64,000 nt of DNA from Erythrobacter sp. Its GTDB lineage: Bacteria > Pseudomonadota > Alphaproteobacteria > Sphingomonadales > Sphingomonadaceae. A model generated the notes under the pieces. It was not told the origin of the DNA. It made no database searches and worked only from the letters and a program-made list of their open reading frames with translations. This document shows positions 7,048 to 15,900 of the stretch, piece by piece (position 1 is the first letter of the stretch; each line of letters opens with the position of its first letter). The stretch spans positions 108,356-172,355 of the forward strand of contig NZ_JAMWYX010000007.1 in the NCBI RefSeq assembly GCF_024305245.1, written 5' to 3'. Position numbers and translations under genes: made by a program.

Positions 7048-9240
7048 TCAGGTTTCGGGCATGGCTGCCAGCACCCGGTCGGGCGTCATGGGATAGGCGA
7101 ACACCCGCGCCCCGCAGGCGTCGTGGATGGCGTTGGCGATTGCCGCCGCGCCGCCGCACAGGCCCAATTCTCCCACACCCTTCGCCTGAATCGGGCTGGC
7201 GGCTGCATCGCGTTCCTCCAGCAGCAGCACTTCAAGATCGGGCACGTCGCGGTTCACCGGCACGTGGTATTCGGCGAGATCGCAATTCACCAGATGACCG
7301 TCGACCGGGTCGAACAGCAGGCTTTCAGTCAACGCGTTGCCGATGCACCACGTCAGCCCGCCAAGGCATTGCGATCTGGCCGTGCGGGCGTTGAGCACCC
7401 GCCCGAAGCCGAAAGCGCCGGTCATGCGCCGGACTCTGGTTTCCCCGGTCCAGCGATTCACCGCTACCTCGGCGAAGAATGCGCCAAAGCTGGAAACCGC
7501 CATGTCTTCGGTCGAGGCGCCGGGTTCGAAGTGGCCGGTGCATTCGATCGGTTCTTGGTTCAGCAATTCGGTCAGCGCCTTCTGGCCGCCGCTCCAGCGC
7601 GCGAAGCCGTCCTTCAGCGTCAGAGATTCGGGCGCGATGCCGAGCCGTTCGGCCAGTTCCTTGCGCAGGCCTTGGCAGGCAAGGAACACCGCCGAGCCGC
7701 ACGACGCCGCACCCACGCTGCCGCCCGAGCCCGATCCGGGAGGCAGATCGGTGTCGCCGAGCCGCACTTCGATATCGTCGGGCACAAGTCCCAGCATTTC
7801 CCCCGCGACCTGCCCGAGGATGGCGTAGCTGCCGGTGCCGATATCGGTCATATCGGTTTCGACCAGCGCGGTGCCGCCCGGCCGCAATGTTACCCGCGCC
7901 TTGGCCTCGACCACTGAGTGGACGCGCGCGGCGCTGGCCATGCCGGTGCCGATCCACCATTCGCCCTCGCGGGTGTGGCGGGGTGTGCGGGGACGCGGCT
8001 CCCACCCGAACGCCGTGGCACCTTCACGCAAGGCTTCGGCGAGCTTGCGCGAGCTGAACGGCTTGCCATTGGCGGGATGCTTGTCGGGAATGTTGCGCAG
8101 GCGCAGTTCGACCGGGTCGATGCCCACCTTTTCCGCGAGCATGTCCATTGCCTGCTCCACCGTCTGCACGCCCACCGCCTCGCCCGGCGCGCGGACCGAA
8201 CCGGCGGTCATGCGGTGGATGCGGGCGACCTCGAGCCGGAGCAGCCGGTTCTCGCCCGCGTAGAGAAAATGGCTTGATTGCAGCACCGGTTCGGCAAAAC
8301 TCTCGCCCGGCAGGTTGGAGACGCGCGCTTCGTGGCCAAAGCCGGTCAGCCGTCCCTCGGCATCGGCGGCGAGGCGGATGCGCTGGTGCGTTTCGGAGCG
8401 GCGCTCCACGGTCTGGAACACCTGCTGGCGGCTCATCACCACGCGCACCGGGCGGCCCAGATGCATCGCCGCGAGCGAGGCTGCGACCACTTCCTGACTT
8501 ACACCGAGTTTCGATCCGAACCCGCCGCCGACATAGGGCGACAGCAGCCGCACTTGCTCCTCCTCCAATCCGATCGAATCCGCCAACTCGGCGCGGTTGA
8601 ACTTGAGCATTTGCAGCGAGGCGTGAACCGTGAGCTTGCCATCCTCCCACTGTGCCAGCGCCGCATGCGGCTCCATCGCGGCAGACGCATGGCCTTCGGT
8701 GGTGAAGACCACGTCGACGCTGTGCGCGGCCTCGGCCATCGCATGCGCCAGATCGCCCTGCCGGGTGCTTTCGCTTTCCTCGGTTTCTACCGCTGCTGGA
8801 TCGAGCGGAGCCTGTTCGCTGCGCCAATCCATTGCCACGTGCTTGGCGGCGTCGCGTGCCTGCTCGAAAGTTTCGGCCACCACCAATGCGACCGGCTGGC
8901 CCCAATAACAGACATCCTTTGCAGGCTGGAACGGAGCTTCGCCCGCCATGCCCTGCGCGGGGCGCCCGGTCATACGCTCGTCGCTAAGCACCGCTATGAC
9001 GCCGGGCATCGATAGCACCGATGCTTCATCGATCGCAGTCACTTCGCCGCGCACCACGGGGAGCGTAACCAGCACGCCTTCGCAGCATCCATCGACCTCG
9101 TATTCAGCGGCGTAGGTGGCGGTGCCGGTGACTTTCAGCAGGCCTTCGGGTCGGGACAGGGGCTCGCCGATCACGCTCTGCCCGGTGAAGTCGAGCACGT
9201 TGCGCTCGTCCGGCGCGTCCTGCTTCAGATGCACGGTCAT
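7048..9240 (-). CDS. Molybdopterin-binding subunit of xanthine dehydrogenase/aldehyde oxidoreductase family (PaoC-like)
   Basis: The 730-residue subunit binds the molybdenum cofactor and carries the hydroxylation site. The N-terminal Ald_Xan_dh_C-type domain begins near GEPLSRPEGLLKVTGTATYA, GGGFGSK lies at about 250, and the catalytic glutamate sits in KGVGELGLCGGAA near the C-terminus (about residue 700). The ATG at 9240 overlaps the FAD-subunit stop by 4 bases. It is the last gene of an operon with the FAD and 2Fe-2S genes. Substrate is probably an aldehyde or a heteroaromatic; the sequence does not say which. No XdhC-type maturation factor is adjacent. Confidence 0.9.
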   Translation of the reverse strand: MTVHLKQDAPDERNVLDFTGQSVIGEPLSRPEGLLKVTGTATYAAEYEVDGCCEGVLVTLPVVRGEVTAIDEASVLSMPGVIAVLSDERMTGRPAQGMAGEAPFQPAKDVCYWGQPVALVVAETFEQARDAAKHVAMDWRSEQAPLDPAAVETEESESTRQGDLAHAMAEAAHSVDVVFTTEGHASAAMEPHAALAQWEDGKLTVHASLQMLKFNRAELADSIGLEEEQVRLLSPYVGGGFGSKLGVSQEVVAASLAAMHLGRPVRVVMSRQQVFQTVERRSETHQRIRLAADAEGRLTGFGHEARVSNLPGESFAEPVLQSSHFLYAGENRLLRLEVARIHRMTAGSVRAPGEAVGVQTVEQAMDMLAEKVGIDPVELRLRNIPDKHPANGKPFSSRKLAEALREGATAFGWEPRPRTPRHTREGEWWIGTGMASAARVHSVVEAKARVTLRPGGTALVETDMTDIGTGSYAILGQVAGEMLGLVPDDIEVRLGDTDLPPGSGSGGSVGAASCGSAVFLACQGLRKELAERLGIAPESLTLKDGFARWSGGQKALTELLNQEPIECTGHFEPGASTEDMAVSSFGAFFAEVAVNRWTGETRVRRMTGAFGFGRVLNARTARSQCLGGLTWCIGNALTESLLFDPVDGHLVNCDLAEYHVPVNRDVPDLEVLLLEERDAAASPIQAKGVGELGLCGGAAAIANAIHDACGARVFAYPMTPDRVLAAMPET

Positions 9241-10229
9241 GGCTCCACTCCTGTCGCTTCGCACAGCACAGCGGCGAGCGTCCGGCGCGCGAGCGGGATC
9301 TTGAAATCGTTCTCGCCGTAGCCTTGCGCATCCTCGAGCAAAAGGTCGGCGGCCTTGTCGAACAGCGCCAGCGAAGGTTCGTTACCGATCAGCAGGTCGG
9401 CGATACGCGGATCGTGCCACGGCTTGTGCGCCAGCCCCCCGAAGGCGAGATCGGCGCGGGTGAAGCGGTTGTCCTCAAGCGCAATCACTGCGGCGACCGA
9501 ACACAGCGCAAAGGCATAAGACGATCGCTCGCGCACCTTGCGGTACAGATGAATGCCGCCGACCGGAGCGGGCAGGGTGACGGCGGTGATGATCTCGCCG
9601 GGTTCGAGCACGTTGTCGCGTTCCGGCGTATCCCCCGGCAGACGGTGGAAGCCGCGCACCGGCACGCTGCGGCTGCTGTTCTCGCTTGCAATTTCGACTG
9701 TCGCGTCGAGCGCGGCCATCGCCACCGCCATGTCGCCGGGATAGGTGGCGATGCAATGCGGACTGGTGCCCAGCACCGCATGGATGCGTGCAATACCTTT
9801 GATCGCCCCGCAGCCGGAACCGGGCTCGCGCTTGTTGCAGGGCTGGTCGATATTGGTGAAGTAGTAACAGCGTGTGCGCTGACACAGATTGCCGCCGGTG
9901 GTTGCCTTGTTGCGCAATTGCTGCGTCGCTCCGGCCAGAATCCCGCGCGCCAGCACCGGGTAATCGGCCCGCACGCGCGGGTGGGCGGCGGTCGCAGTAT
10001 TGGTGGCAAGCGCGCCGATGCGCAGGCCCCTTGCCTTTCCCGCGCCCTCGTCGGCAATCTCGCCCAGCGAAAGCCGCCCGATATCGACCAGGGTCTGAGG
10101 CGTTTCGACCTGCAGCTTCATCAGGTCGATCAGGTTCGTCCCGCCTGCCAGCGCCAGGGTGTCTGCATCCGCTGTTAGTTGCGCGGCGTGGGTGAGCCGT
10201 TCGGCGCGCTGGTAATCGAACGGCCTCAT
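9237..10229 (-). CDS. FAD-binding subunit with PaoB-type extra 4Fe-4S site
   Basis: The 330-residue medium subunit has the CO-dehydrogenase-flavoprotein fold: LAGGTNLIDLMK (about 27-38) for FAD binding, then GGNLCQRTRC. Four cysteines at about 116, 121, 131 and 140 (in CQRTRC, PCNKRE and GSGCGA) match the 4Fe-4S insertion known from PaoB and 4-hydroxybenzoyl-CoA reductase-like enzymes. The start is ATG 10229 (MRPFDYQRA), overlapping the 2Fe-2S gene stop. It passes electrons between the FeS and Moco subunits. The cluster signature is what makes the PaoABC comparison strong. Confidence 0.9.
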   Translation of the reverse strand: MRPFDYQRAERLTHAAQLTADADTLALAGGTNLIDLMKLQVETPQTLVDIGRLSLGEIADEGAGKARGLRIGALATNTATAAHPRVRADYPVLARGILAGATQQLRNKATTGGNLCQRTRCYYFTNIDQPCNKREPGSGCGAIKGIARIHAVLGTSPHCIATYPGDMAVAMAALDATVEIASENSSRSVPVRGFHRLPGDTPERDNVLEPGEIITAVTLPAPVGGIHLYRKVRERSSYAFALCSVAAVIALEDNRFTRADLAFGGLAHKPWHDPRIADLLIGNEPSLALFDKAADLLLEDAQGYGENDFKIPLARRTLAAVLCEATGVEP

Positions 10230-10726
10230 GCGCTTTCTCCCGCCACGTCGCGAATGGCGGCCAAGATGTTCGCATAGGCCCCGCAGCGGCACAGGTTGCC
10301 GCTCATCCGTTCGCGGATTTCATCGTCGGTCAGGTTCGGCGCGGCCTCCAGATCGGCCGTGGCATCGCTCGGCCAACCGGCGGCCAGTTCCTGCAGCATC
10401 GCGGTCGCGGAACAGATCTGCCCCGGGGTGCAATAGCCGCATTGGAACCCGTCATGCGCAACGAACGCGCTTTGCATCGCACTTGGCGCGGCGAGCGTGC
10501 CGAGGCCTTCTATAGTCGTGACCTCGTCGCCATCATGCGTCACCGCCAGCGACAGGCAGGAATTGATCCGCACGCCGCCCACCAGCACGGTGCAGGCACC
10601 GCATTGGCCATGGTCGCAGCCCTTTTTCGTGCCGGGCAGGCGCGCATCGCGGCGGATGAAATCGAGCAGGCTGGTGCGCGGGTCTTCAGGCAGCGGATAG
10701 TCCTGCCCATTGATCGATATGGCCAC
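10226..10726 (-). CDS. 2Fe-2S subunit of molybdenum hydroxylase (PaoA-like, no signal peptide)
   Basis: The 166-residue small subunit has a plant-type ferredoxin cluster motif CDHGQCGACTVLV and a later Cys (about 36-60), then the second cluster motifs GYCTPGQ and NLCRCGAY. The start codon is GTG at 10726 with GAGGA about ten bases upstream. It is first in the operon. E. coli PaoA carries a Tat leader and directs the enzyme to the periplasm; this protein begins directly with MAISINGQDYPLP and has no leader, so the complex is predicted to be cytoplasmic. Confidence 0.9.
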   Translation of the reverse strand: MAISINGQDYPLPEDPRTSLLDFIRRDARLPGTKKGCDHGQCGACTVLVGGVRINSCLSLAVTHDGDEVTTIEGLGTLAAPSAMQSAFVAHDGFQCGYCTPGQICSATAMLQELAAGWPSDATADLEAAPNLTDDEIRERMSGNLCRCGAYANILAAIRDVAGESA

Positions 10727-11126
10727 GGGGTCTGGTCCTCATCTGGCGAAACACAGCGTCGTGAGTGACTTTGGGGCGGACAGCCGCGACAAACCCTAAC
10801 CTTCATCATCTTTCAGGCGCGCGCCGGAGGTTCCGCAGATCGGACGGCTTGTGCCGACCAATGGTGGACAATGTCCGATCCGGTGGCCCGTTCGTCGATA
10901 AAGTCCTGCGGTTCGTCGTCTCGCTTGCCTGATGTGAGGCGCGGTCGTTACCGTTGCTCCTTCGGGCGACATGGTTGCCGCAAGTGAGGAATCTGCCGGC
11001 CATTCCCGCGCGGCGATTTGACCATTGCGCAGCTTTTCGGCAGCTATGTCGCCCGTAGCAAATCATTTGCCGGCGGGCCTTCGGATTCCCCGGAGGAAGC
11101 CACCGTCCGGGTTGGGGAGTATTACC
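10727..11126. other. Divergent intergenic region (400 bases)
   Basis: The gap separates the minus-strand molybdenum hydroxylase operon from the plus-strand TldD operon and should carry both promoters. A TTGACC hexamer at 11018-11023 could be a -35 box for the TldD operon, but no convincing -10 follows. No gene, RNA or repeat was recognised. Confidence 0.4.
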
Positions 11127-12761
11127 ATGGACCGAAGGGATTTCTTGGCGCTCAGTACCTTTTTTACAGGTGCCGCGCTTTCGCCCTCTATATTCGGCAA
11201 GGCAATCGCCGCCAGCCAGTTGCAGGACGGGATCGAGCTGGCGGTGAAGAAGCGCCTTGCTGACGCGGCGCTCGCGGCCGCGACTGCTGCCGGAGCCAGT
11301 TATTGCGACGTGCGTGTCGGGCGGTATCTGCGCCAGTTCGTGATTACTCGCGAACGCAATGTGGAGAATATCGTCAATACCGAAAGCACCGGAACCGGTG
11401 TGCGCGTGATCGCAGACGGATCGTGGGGCTTCGCGGCGACCAACGGCATGACCGAGGACGCCGTTGCCGATGCTGCACGGCAGGCGACCGCCATCGCCAA
11501 GGCCAATGCCCGCACCCAGACCGCACCGGTGCAACTTGCGCCCACGCCCGGCGTCGGTGAGGTGAGCTGGCGCACTCCGATCAAGAAGAACGCGATGGAA
11601 GTGCCGATCGCGGACAAGGTCGACCTGCTGATGAGCGTCAACGACGCCGCGCTCGGCGCGGGCGCCAGCTACGTCAATTCGCTGCTGTTCCTCGTCAACG
11701 AGCAGAAATATTTTGCCTCGACCGACGGCTCCTACATCGATCAGGATGTCCACCGCATCTGGGCGCCGCTGAGTGTGACCGCTGTCGATACGTCGACCGG
11801 CAAGTTCCGTTCACGCGACGGCCTGTCTGCACCGATGGGGCTCGGCTACGAGTACCTCGACGGGAAGCCGGAGGACAAGTTCGTGCTGTCCAACGGACAC
11901 ACCACCTACGGCAATTCCTATGACATGAAGGAAGATGCCATCGCTGCGGCGAATGATGCGCAGGCGAAGCTCAAGGCGCCTTCGGTCAAGCCGGGCAAGT
12001 ATGACCTCGTGCTCGATCCGGATCATCTCGGGCTGACCATTCACGAATCGGTCGGTCACCCGCTCGAACTCGACCGCGTGCTCGGCTATGAAGCCAACTA
12101 CGCAGGGACCAGCTTTGCGACGCTCGACAAGCGCGACGCCGCCTTCAAATACGGCAGCGAGATCGTCAATCTGTTCGCCGACAAGACGCAGGTCGGTTCG
12201 CTCGGCGCAGTCGGTTATGACGACGAGGGCGTGCAGACCAAACGCTGGGATCTGGTCAAGGACGGCACCCTGGTCGATTACCAGACCATCCGCGATCAGG
12301 CGCATATCGTCGGCAAGGATGCATCCGACGGCTGCTGCTATGCCGACAGCTGGTCGAGCGTCCAGTTCCAGCGCATGGCCAATGTCAGTCTCGCGCCCGG
12401 CAAGACCAAGCTGAGCCCCGCCGACATGATCGCCGGGGTGGAAAACGGGGTCTATATCTCGGGCCGTGGTTCGTTCTCGATCGACCAGCAGCGTTACAAT
12501 GCGCAGTTCGGCGGGACGGTGTTCTACGAGATCAAGAACGGCAAGCTCGGGCCGATGATCGAGGATGTCGCCTACCAGATGCGTACGCCCGAATTCTGGG
12601 GCGCGTGTTCGGCGATCTGCGACGAGAGCGATTACCGCATGTTCGGTTCGTTCTTCGATGGCAAGGGGCAGCCAAGCCAGGTTTCGGCGGTCAGCCACGG
12701 TTCGTCGACCACCCGTTTCGACGGCATCAACGTCATCAACACCGCCCGGTCGCTGGGTTGA
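11127..12761 (+). CDS. TldD-like metallopeptidase with Tat signal
   Basis: The 544-residue protein belongs to the TldD/PmbA family, whose TldD subunit is the zinc protease half of a heterodimer. The HExxxH zinc motif is seen as TIHESVGH (His306, Glu307, His311). The N-terminus MDRRDFLALSTFF with a following hydrophobic segment and AIAAS is a twin-arginine leader, so export to the periplasm is predicted. The ATG at 11127 is chosen because it starts the leader and follows GGGGAG. It is about 60 residues longer than E. coli TldD, largely from the leader. It heads an eight-gene unit. Its substrate is unknown; E. coli TldDE processes peptides such as microcin B17 and degrades CcdA. Confidence 0.9.
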   Translation: MDRRDFLALSTFFTGAALSPSIFGKAIAASQLQDGIELAVKKRLADAALAAATAAGASYCDVRVGRYLRQFVITRERNVENIVNTESTGTGVRVIADGSWGFAATNGMTEDAVADAARQATAIAKANARTQTAPVQLAPTPGVGEVSWRTPIKKNAMEVPIADKVDLLMSVNDAALGAGASYVNSLLFLVNEQKYFASTDGSYIDQDVHRIWAPLSVTAVDTSTGKFRSRDGLSAPMGLGYEYLDGKPEDKFVLSNGHTTYGNSYDMKEDAIAAANDAQAKLKAPSVKPGKYDLVLDPDHLGLTIHESVGHPLELDRVLGYEANYAGTSFATLDKRDAAFKYGSEIVNLFADKTQVGSLGAVGYDDEGVQTKRWDLVKDGTLVDYQTIRDQAHIVGKDASDGCCYADSWSSVQFQRMANVSLAPGKTKLSPADMIAGVENGVYISGRGSFSIDQQRYNAQFGGTVFYEIKNGKLGPMIEDVAYQMRTPEFWGACSAICDESDYRMFGSFFDGKGQPSQVSAVSHGSSTTRFDGINVINTARSLG

Positions 12762-12784
12762 GCCTCGCGCAGGAGACAAGAGAC

Positions 12785-14116
12785 ATGAGCATTCTTACAG
12801 AAGCGCAGGCCAAAGCCATTCTCGAGAAGGTGATCGCCTTCTCGACCGCCGACGAAGCCAGCGCCCAGTTGAGCGGCGGCATTCAGGGCAACGTCCGCTT
12901 TGCCCGCAACGACATCTCCACCACGGGCATCGTTGACGATACCGAGCTTGCCGTGCAGGTCGCATTCGGCAAGCGGGTCGGGATTGCGACGATCAACCAG
13001 TTCGACGACGCCTCGCTCGAGCGGGTGGTGCGCCGGGCGGAGGATCTGGCGAAACTGGCTCCGGAAAATCCCGAGTTCATGCCCGCCGTCGGCAAGCAGA
13101 CCTACCGGGCGACCGATACCTTCAGCGAAGCCACGGCAGCGCTGACGGCGGAAGCGCGCGCAAGGATCGCCGAAGCCTCGATCGCGCCCTGCCGGGATCG
13201 CAAGTTGATTGCCGCAGGCTTTCTCGAAGACGGCAACACCTTCTTCGCCCACGCCAATTCCAACGGCAATTTCGGCTATCAGCGCTCCACGATTGCAGAC
13301 TACACCTGCACCGTGCGCACCGAAGACGGCCGCGGATCGGGCTGGGTCGGCAGCAACGTCAAGGACGTCACCGAATTCGACACAGCCACCGACATCCAGA
13401 TTGCGATGCGCAAGGCTGCGGCGTCGGCGGACGCACAGGCGCTCGAACCCGGCAAGTACACGGTTATCCTCGAACCGGCGGCGGGCGCGGGTCTCGTCAG
13501 CTTCATGATGGGCTATTTCGACGCGCGTTCGGCTGACGAAGGGCGCAGCTTCCTCAGCAAGCAGGGCGGCGGTAACAAGCTCGGCGAGCAGATCATGGAT
13601 CCGCGCGTCAACATCTACACCGATCCCTGGCACCCGGAAGTGCCCGCCATGCCGTGGGACAGCGACGGCCTGCCGCGCGAGCGTGCCATGATCATCGATT
13701 CGGGCAAGGTCGCGAACCTCGAATATTCGCGCTACTGGGCGTCCAAGCAGGGCAAGCCCGAGACAGCGGGCTGGGGCAACATCATCATGGATGGCGGCAC
13801 CAAATCGACCGCCGAGCTGATCGCCGGAACCGAGCGCGGCATCCTTGTCACCCGCACCTGGTACATCCGCATGGTCGATCCGCAGACCGTGCTGCTCACC
13901 GGCCTGACCCGCGACGGAACTTTCTACATCGAGGATGGCCAGTTGCGCTACCCGATCAAGAATTTCCGCTTCAACGAAAGCCCGGTGATCATGCTCAACA
14001 ACATCGAGGAGCTGGGCCGTTCCGTGCGCGTCAAGGCAGACGAGGGCGGATCGATGCTGTTGCCGCCGATGAAGATCAGGGACTTCACCTTCACCTCGCT
14101 TTCGGACGCGGTCTGA
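12785..14116 (+). CDS. TldE/PmbA-like partner protein
   Basis: The 443-residue protein is a second TldD/PmbA family member, lies 23 bases after TldD, and lacks the HExxxH motif, as expected of the non-catalytic TldE half. Family blocks such as GWGNIIMDGG and GILVTRTWYIRMVDPQT are visible. The ATG at 12785 has AGGAG upstream. There is no signal peptide: the protein starts MSILTEAQAKAILEK. If it pairs with the Tat-exported TldD it may be carried through Tat as a passenger of the folded heterodimer; otherwise the two would be in different compartments. Confidence 0.9.
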   Translation: MSILTEAQAKAILEKVIAFSTADEASAQLSGGIQGNVRFARNDISTTGIVDDTELAVQVAFGKRVGIATINQFDDASLERVVRRAEDLAKLAPENPEFMPAVGKQTYRATDTFSEATAALTAEARARIAEASIAPCRDRKLIAAGFLEDGNTFFAHANSNGNFGYQRSTIADYTCTVRTEDGRGSGWVGSNVKDVTEFDTATDIQIAMRKAAASADAQALEPGKYTVILEPAAGAGLVSFMMGYFDARSADEGRSFLSKQGGGNKLGEQIMDPRVNIYTDPWHPEVPAMPWDSDGLPRERAMIIDSGKVANLEYSRYWASKQGKPETAGWGNIIMDGGTKSTAELIAGTERGILVTRTWYIRMVDPQTVLLTGLTRDGTFYIEDGQLRYPIKNFRFNESPVIMLNNIEELGRSVRVKADEGGSMLLPPMKIRDFTFTSLSDAV

Positions 14117-14140
14117 GGGGACAGAGCGAGCGCGGGTGAA

Positions 14141-14875
14141 ATGAGCCAAACAGCTATCACCCGCGCCGGATTCCTGCGTTTGCTCGGCTGCGCGCTGGCG
14201 GGCACAATCAACGCCGGTGCCCTGTCCGCCGCGCAGCGCGCAGGCGGTGCAGGGGCGGGCGGTTACGATTTCTGGTTCACCCGGCTCAGCTACAATTCGG
14301 GCGACTGGGATGTCGATCAGCGCATGCCTGCAAATCTGATCACGTCCCTTATCGACTACACCAGCCTGCGGATCGATCCCGAGGAGCATGTCATCGCTCT
14401 GAGCGATCCCCGGATGCTGTCGGCGCCGTTCTGCTATCTCGCCGGGCACAAGGCGGTGGAGTTTTCCGATGCCGAACGCCGCAATTTCGAACGTTATGTG
14501 CGCAATGGCGGGTTCGTGTTCGTGGACGATTGCAACCACGACATTGATGGGCTGTTCGCCAAGTCTTTCGAGGCGCAAATGGCGCGCATCTTCGGCGGCG
14601 AGGCGCTGAAGAAGCTGCCCAACGGGCATCCGATCTATTCCAGCTTCTTCAAGTTCGAAGGCCCGCCTGCGACTTCGTTCGAACTGAACGGCTGGGGGGA
14701 TGACCTGATCCACGATTACCTGAAGGGCATCACCATCAACGACCGCCTCGGCCTGCTCTACAGCAACAAGGATTACGGCTGCGAGTGGGACTACGACTGG
14801 CGCAACAAGCGCTTCCTCGCCGAAGATAACACCCGCTTCGGGGTCAACATCGTCATGTACGCGCTCAGCAATTGA
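14141..14875 (+). CDS. DUF4159 protein, probably exported
   Basis: The 244-residue protein matches DUF4159: a FTRLSYNSGDWDVD start to the domain, then SAPFCYLAGH, an ERRNFERYVRNGGFVFVDDC block and a C-terminal FGVNIVMYALSN. This domain has a glutamine-amidotransferase-like fold of unknown function and is often found in MoxR clusters. The N-terminus (about residues 8-35) has a hydrophobic segment with LSAAQRA that looks like a signal peptide. The stop overlaps the TTG start proposed for the MoxR gene. Confidence 0.85.
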   Translation: MSQTAITRAGFLRLLGCALAGTINAGALSAAQRAGGAGAGGYDFWFTRLSYNSGDWDVDQRMPANLITSLIDYTSLRIDPEEHVIALSDPRMLSAPFCYLAGHKAVEFSDAERRNFERYVRNGGFVFVDDCNHDIDGLFAKSFEAQMARIFGGEALKKLPNGHPIYSSFFKFEGPPATSFELNGWGDDLIHDYLKGITINDRLGLLYSNKDYGCEWDYDWRNKRFLAEDNTRFGVNIVMYALSN

Positions 14876-15897
14876 AGGGTTTGGAACAGGTGGCACAGCA
14901 GAGTGCGGCGGATGCCGCGCAGATCGAACAACGGATCGCGAAGCTCGACGATCTGAAGCGCGCCATCGCAACCGCGATTGTCGGCCAGACCGATGTCGTC
15001 GAACAATTGCTGATCGGGCTGCTGGCGGGCGGGCATTGCCTGCTAGAAGGCGTGCCGGGGCTCGGCAAGACGCTGTTGGTGCGGACGCTGGGCGAGGCTC
15101 TGGAGCTCGATTTCCGGCGCGTGCAGTTCACCCCCGACCTGATGCCGAGCGACATCCTCGGCACCGAACTGCTCGAAGAGGATCACGGCACCGGCCATCG
15201 GTCTTTCCGGTTCCAGAAGGGGCCGGTGTTCACCAACCTGCTGCTGGCTGACGAACTCAACCGTACTCCGCCCAAGACGCAGGCCGCGCTGCTTGAGGCA
15301 ATGCAGGAAAAGACAGTCAGTTACGGCGGGCAGACCTATCAACTGCCCAAGCCGTTTTTCGTGCTGGCGACGCAGAACCCGCTGGAGCAGGCCGGCACCT
15401 ATCCGCTGCCCGAGGCGCAGCTCGACCGCTTCCTGCTGCTGGTGCGCGTCGGCTATCCCACCGAAAGCGAGGAACGCGATATCCTCGCGCTCACCACCGG
15501 CCGCGCCGGAGAGCCTGTGCCTTGCGTGATGCACGCAGCCGATGTGCTGGCGCTGCAGGCCAATGTGCGCGATGTTTACCTGAGCGATGATCTGCTCGGC
15601 TGGATCACCGCTTTGGTGCGCGCCACTCGGCCCGGCGATCCCGCCGCGCCTGTCGAGGTCGGGAACTATGTCCGCTGGGGCGCAGGGCCACGCGCAGGGC
15701 AGGCGCTGGTGCTGTGCGCCAAGGCGCGCGCGCTGCTGCACGGGCGGCTTGCCGCGACGCGCGAGGATATCGCCGCGCTCGCCGCACCGGTGCTGCGTCA
15801 CCGCCTGCTGCTGTCCTTCGCGGCCGAAGCCGAAGGCAAGAGCGCCGACGATATCGTCGCTGCGCTGCTGGCGCACCTGCCGCCGCCGACGGCTTGA
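14872..15897 (+). CDS. MoxR-family AAA+ ATPase
   Basis: The 341-residue AAA_3 ATPase has Walker A EGVPGLGKTLLVRTL (about 57-71), Walker B LLADELNRTPPKTQAALLEAMQ and sensor region FVLATQNPLEQAGTYPLPEAQLDRF, all typical of MoxR proteins that act as chaperones for maturation of protein complexes. The start is uncertain: TTG 14872 overlaps the DUF4159 stop, and GTG 14890 is an alternative. MoxR is usually paired with DUF58/von Willebrand proteins, as here. It is cytoplasmic. Confidence 0.92.
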   Translation: MKGLEQVAQQSAADAAQIEQRIAKLDDLKRAIATAIVGQTDVVEQLLIGLLAGGHCLLEGVPGLGKTLLVRTLGEALELDFRRVQFTPDLMPSDILGTELLEEDHGTGHRSFRFQKGPVFTNLLLADELNRTPPKTQAALLEAMQEKTVSYGGQTYQLPKPFFVLATQNPLEQAGTYPLPEAQLDRFLLLVRVGYPTESEERDILALTTGRAGEPVPCVMHAADVLALQANVRDVYLSDDLLGWITALVRATRPGDPAAPVEVGNYVRWGAGPRAGQALVLCAKARALLHGRLAATREDIAALAAPVLRHRLLLSFAAEAEGKSADDIVAALLAHLPPPTA

Positions 15898-15900
15898 TCC

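Noticed and set aside
12632..14971. A 779-codon open frame on the minus strand opposite the TldE-like and DUF4159 genes
   Set aside because: High-GC DNA leaves long stop-free antisense frames. The plus-strand proteins match known families over this span and the antisense product is low-complexity and Arg/Ala-rich in composition.
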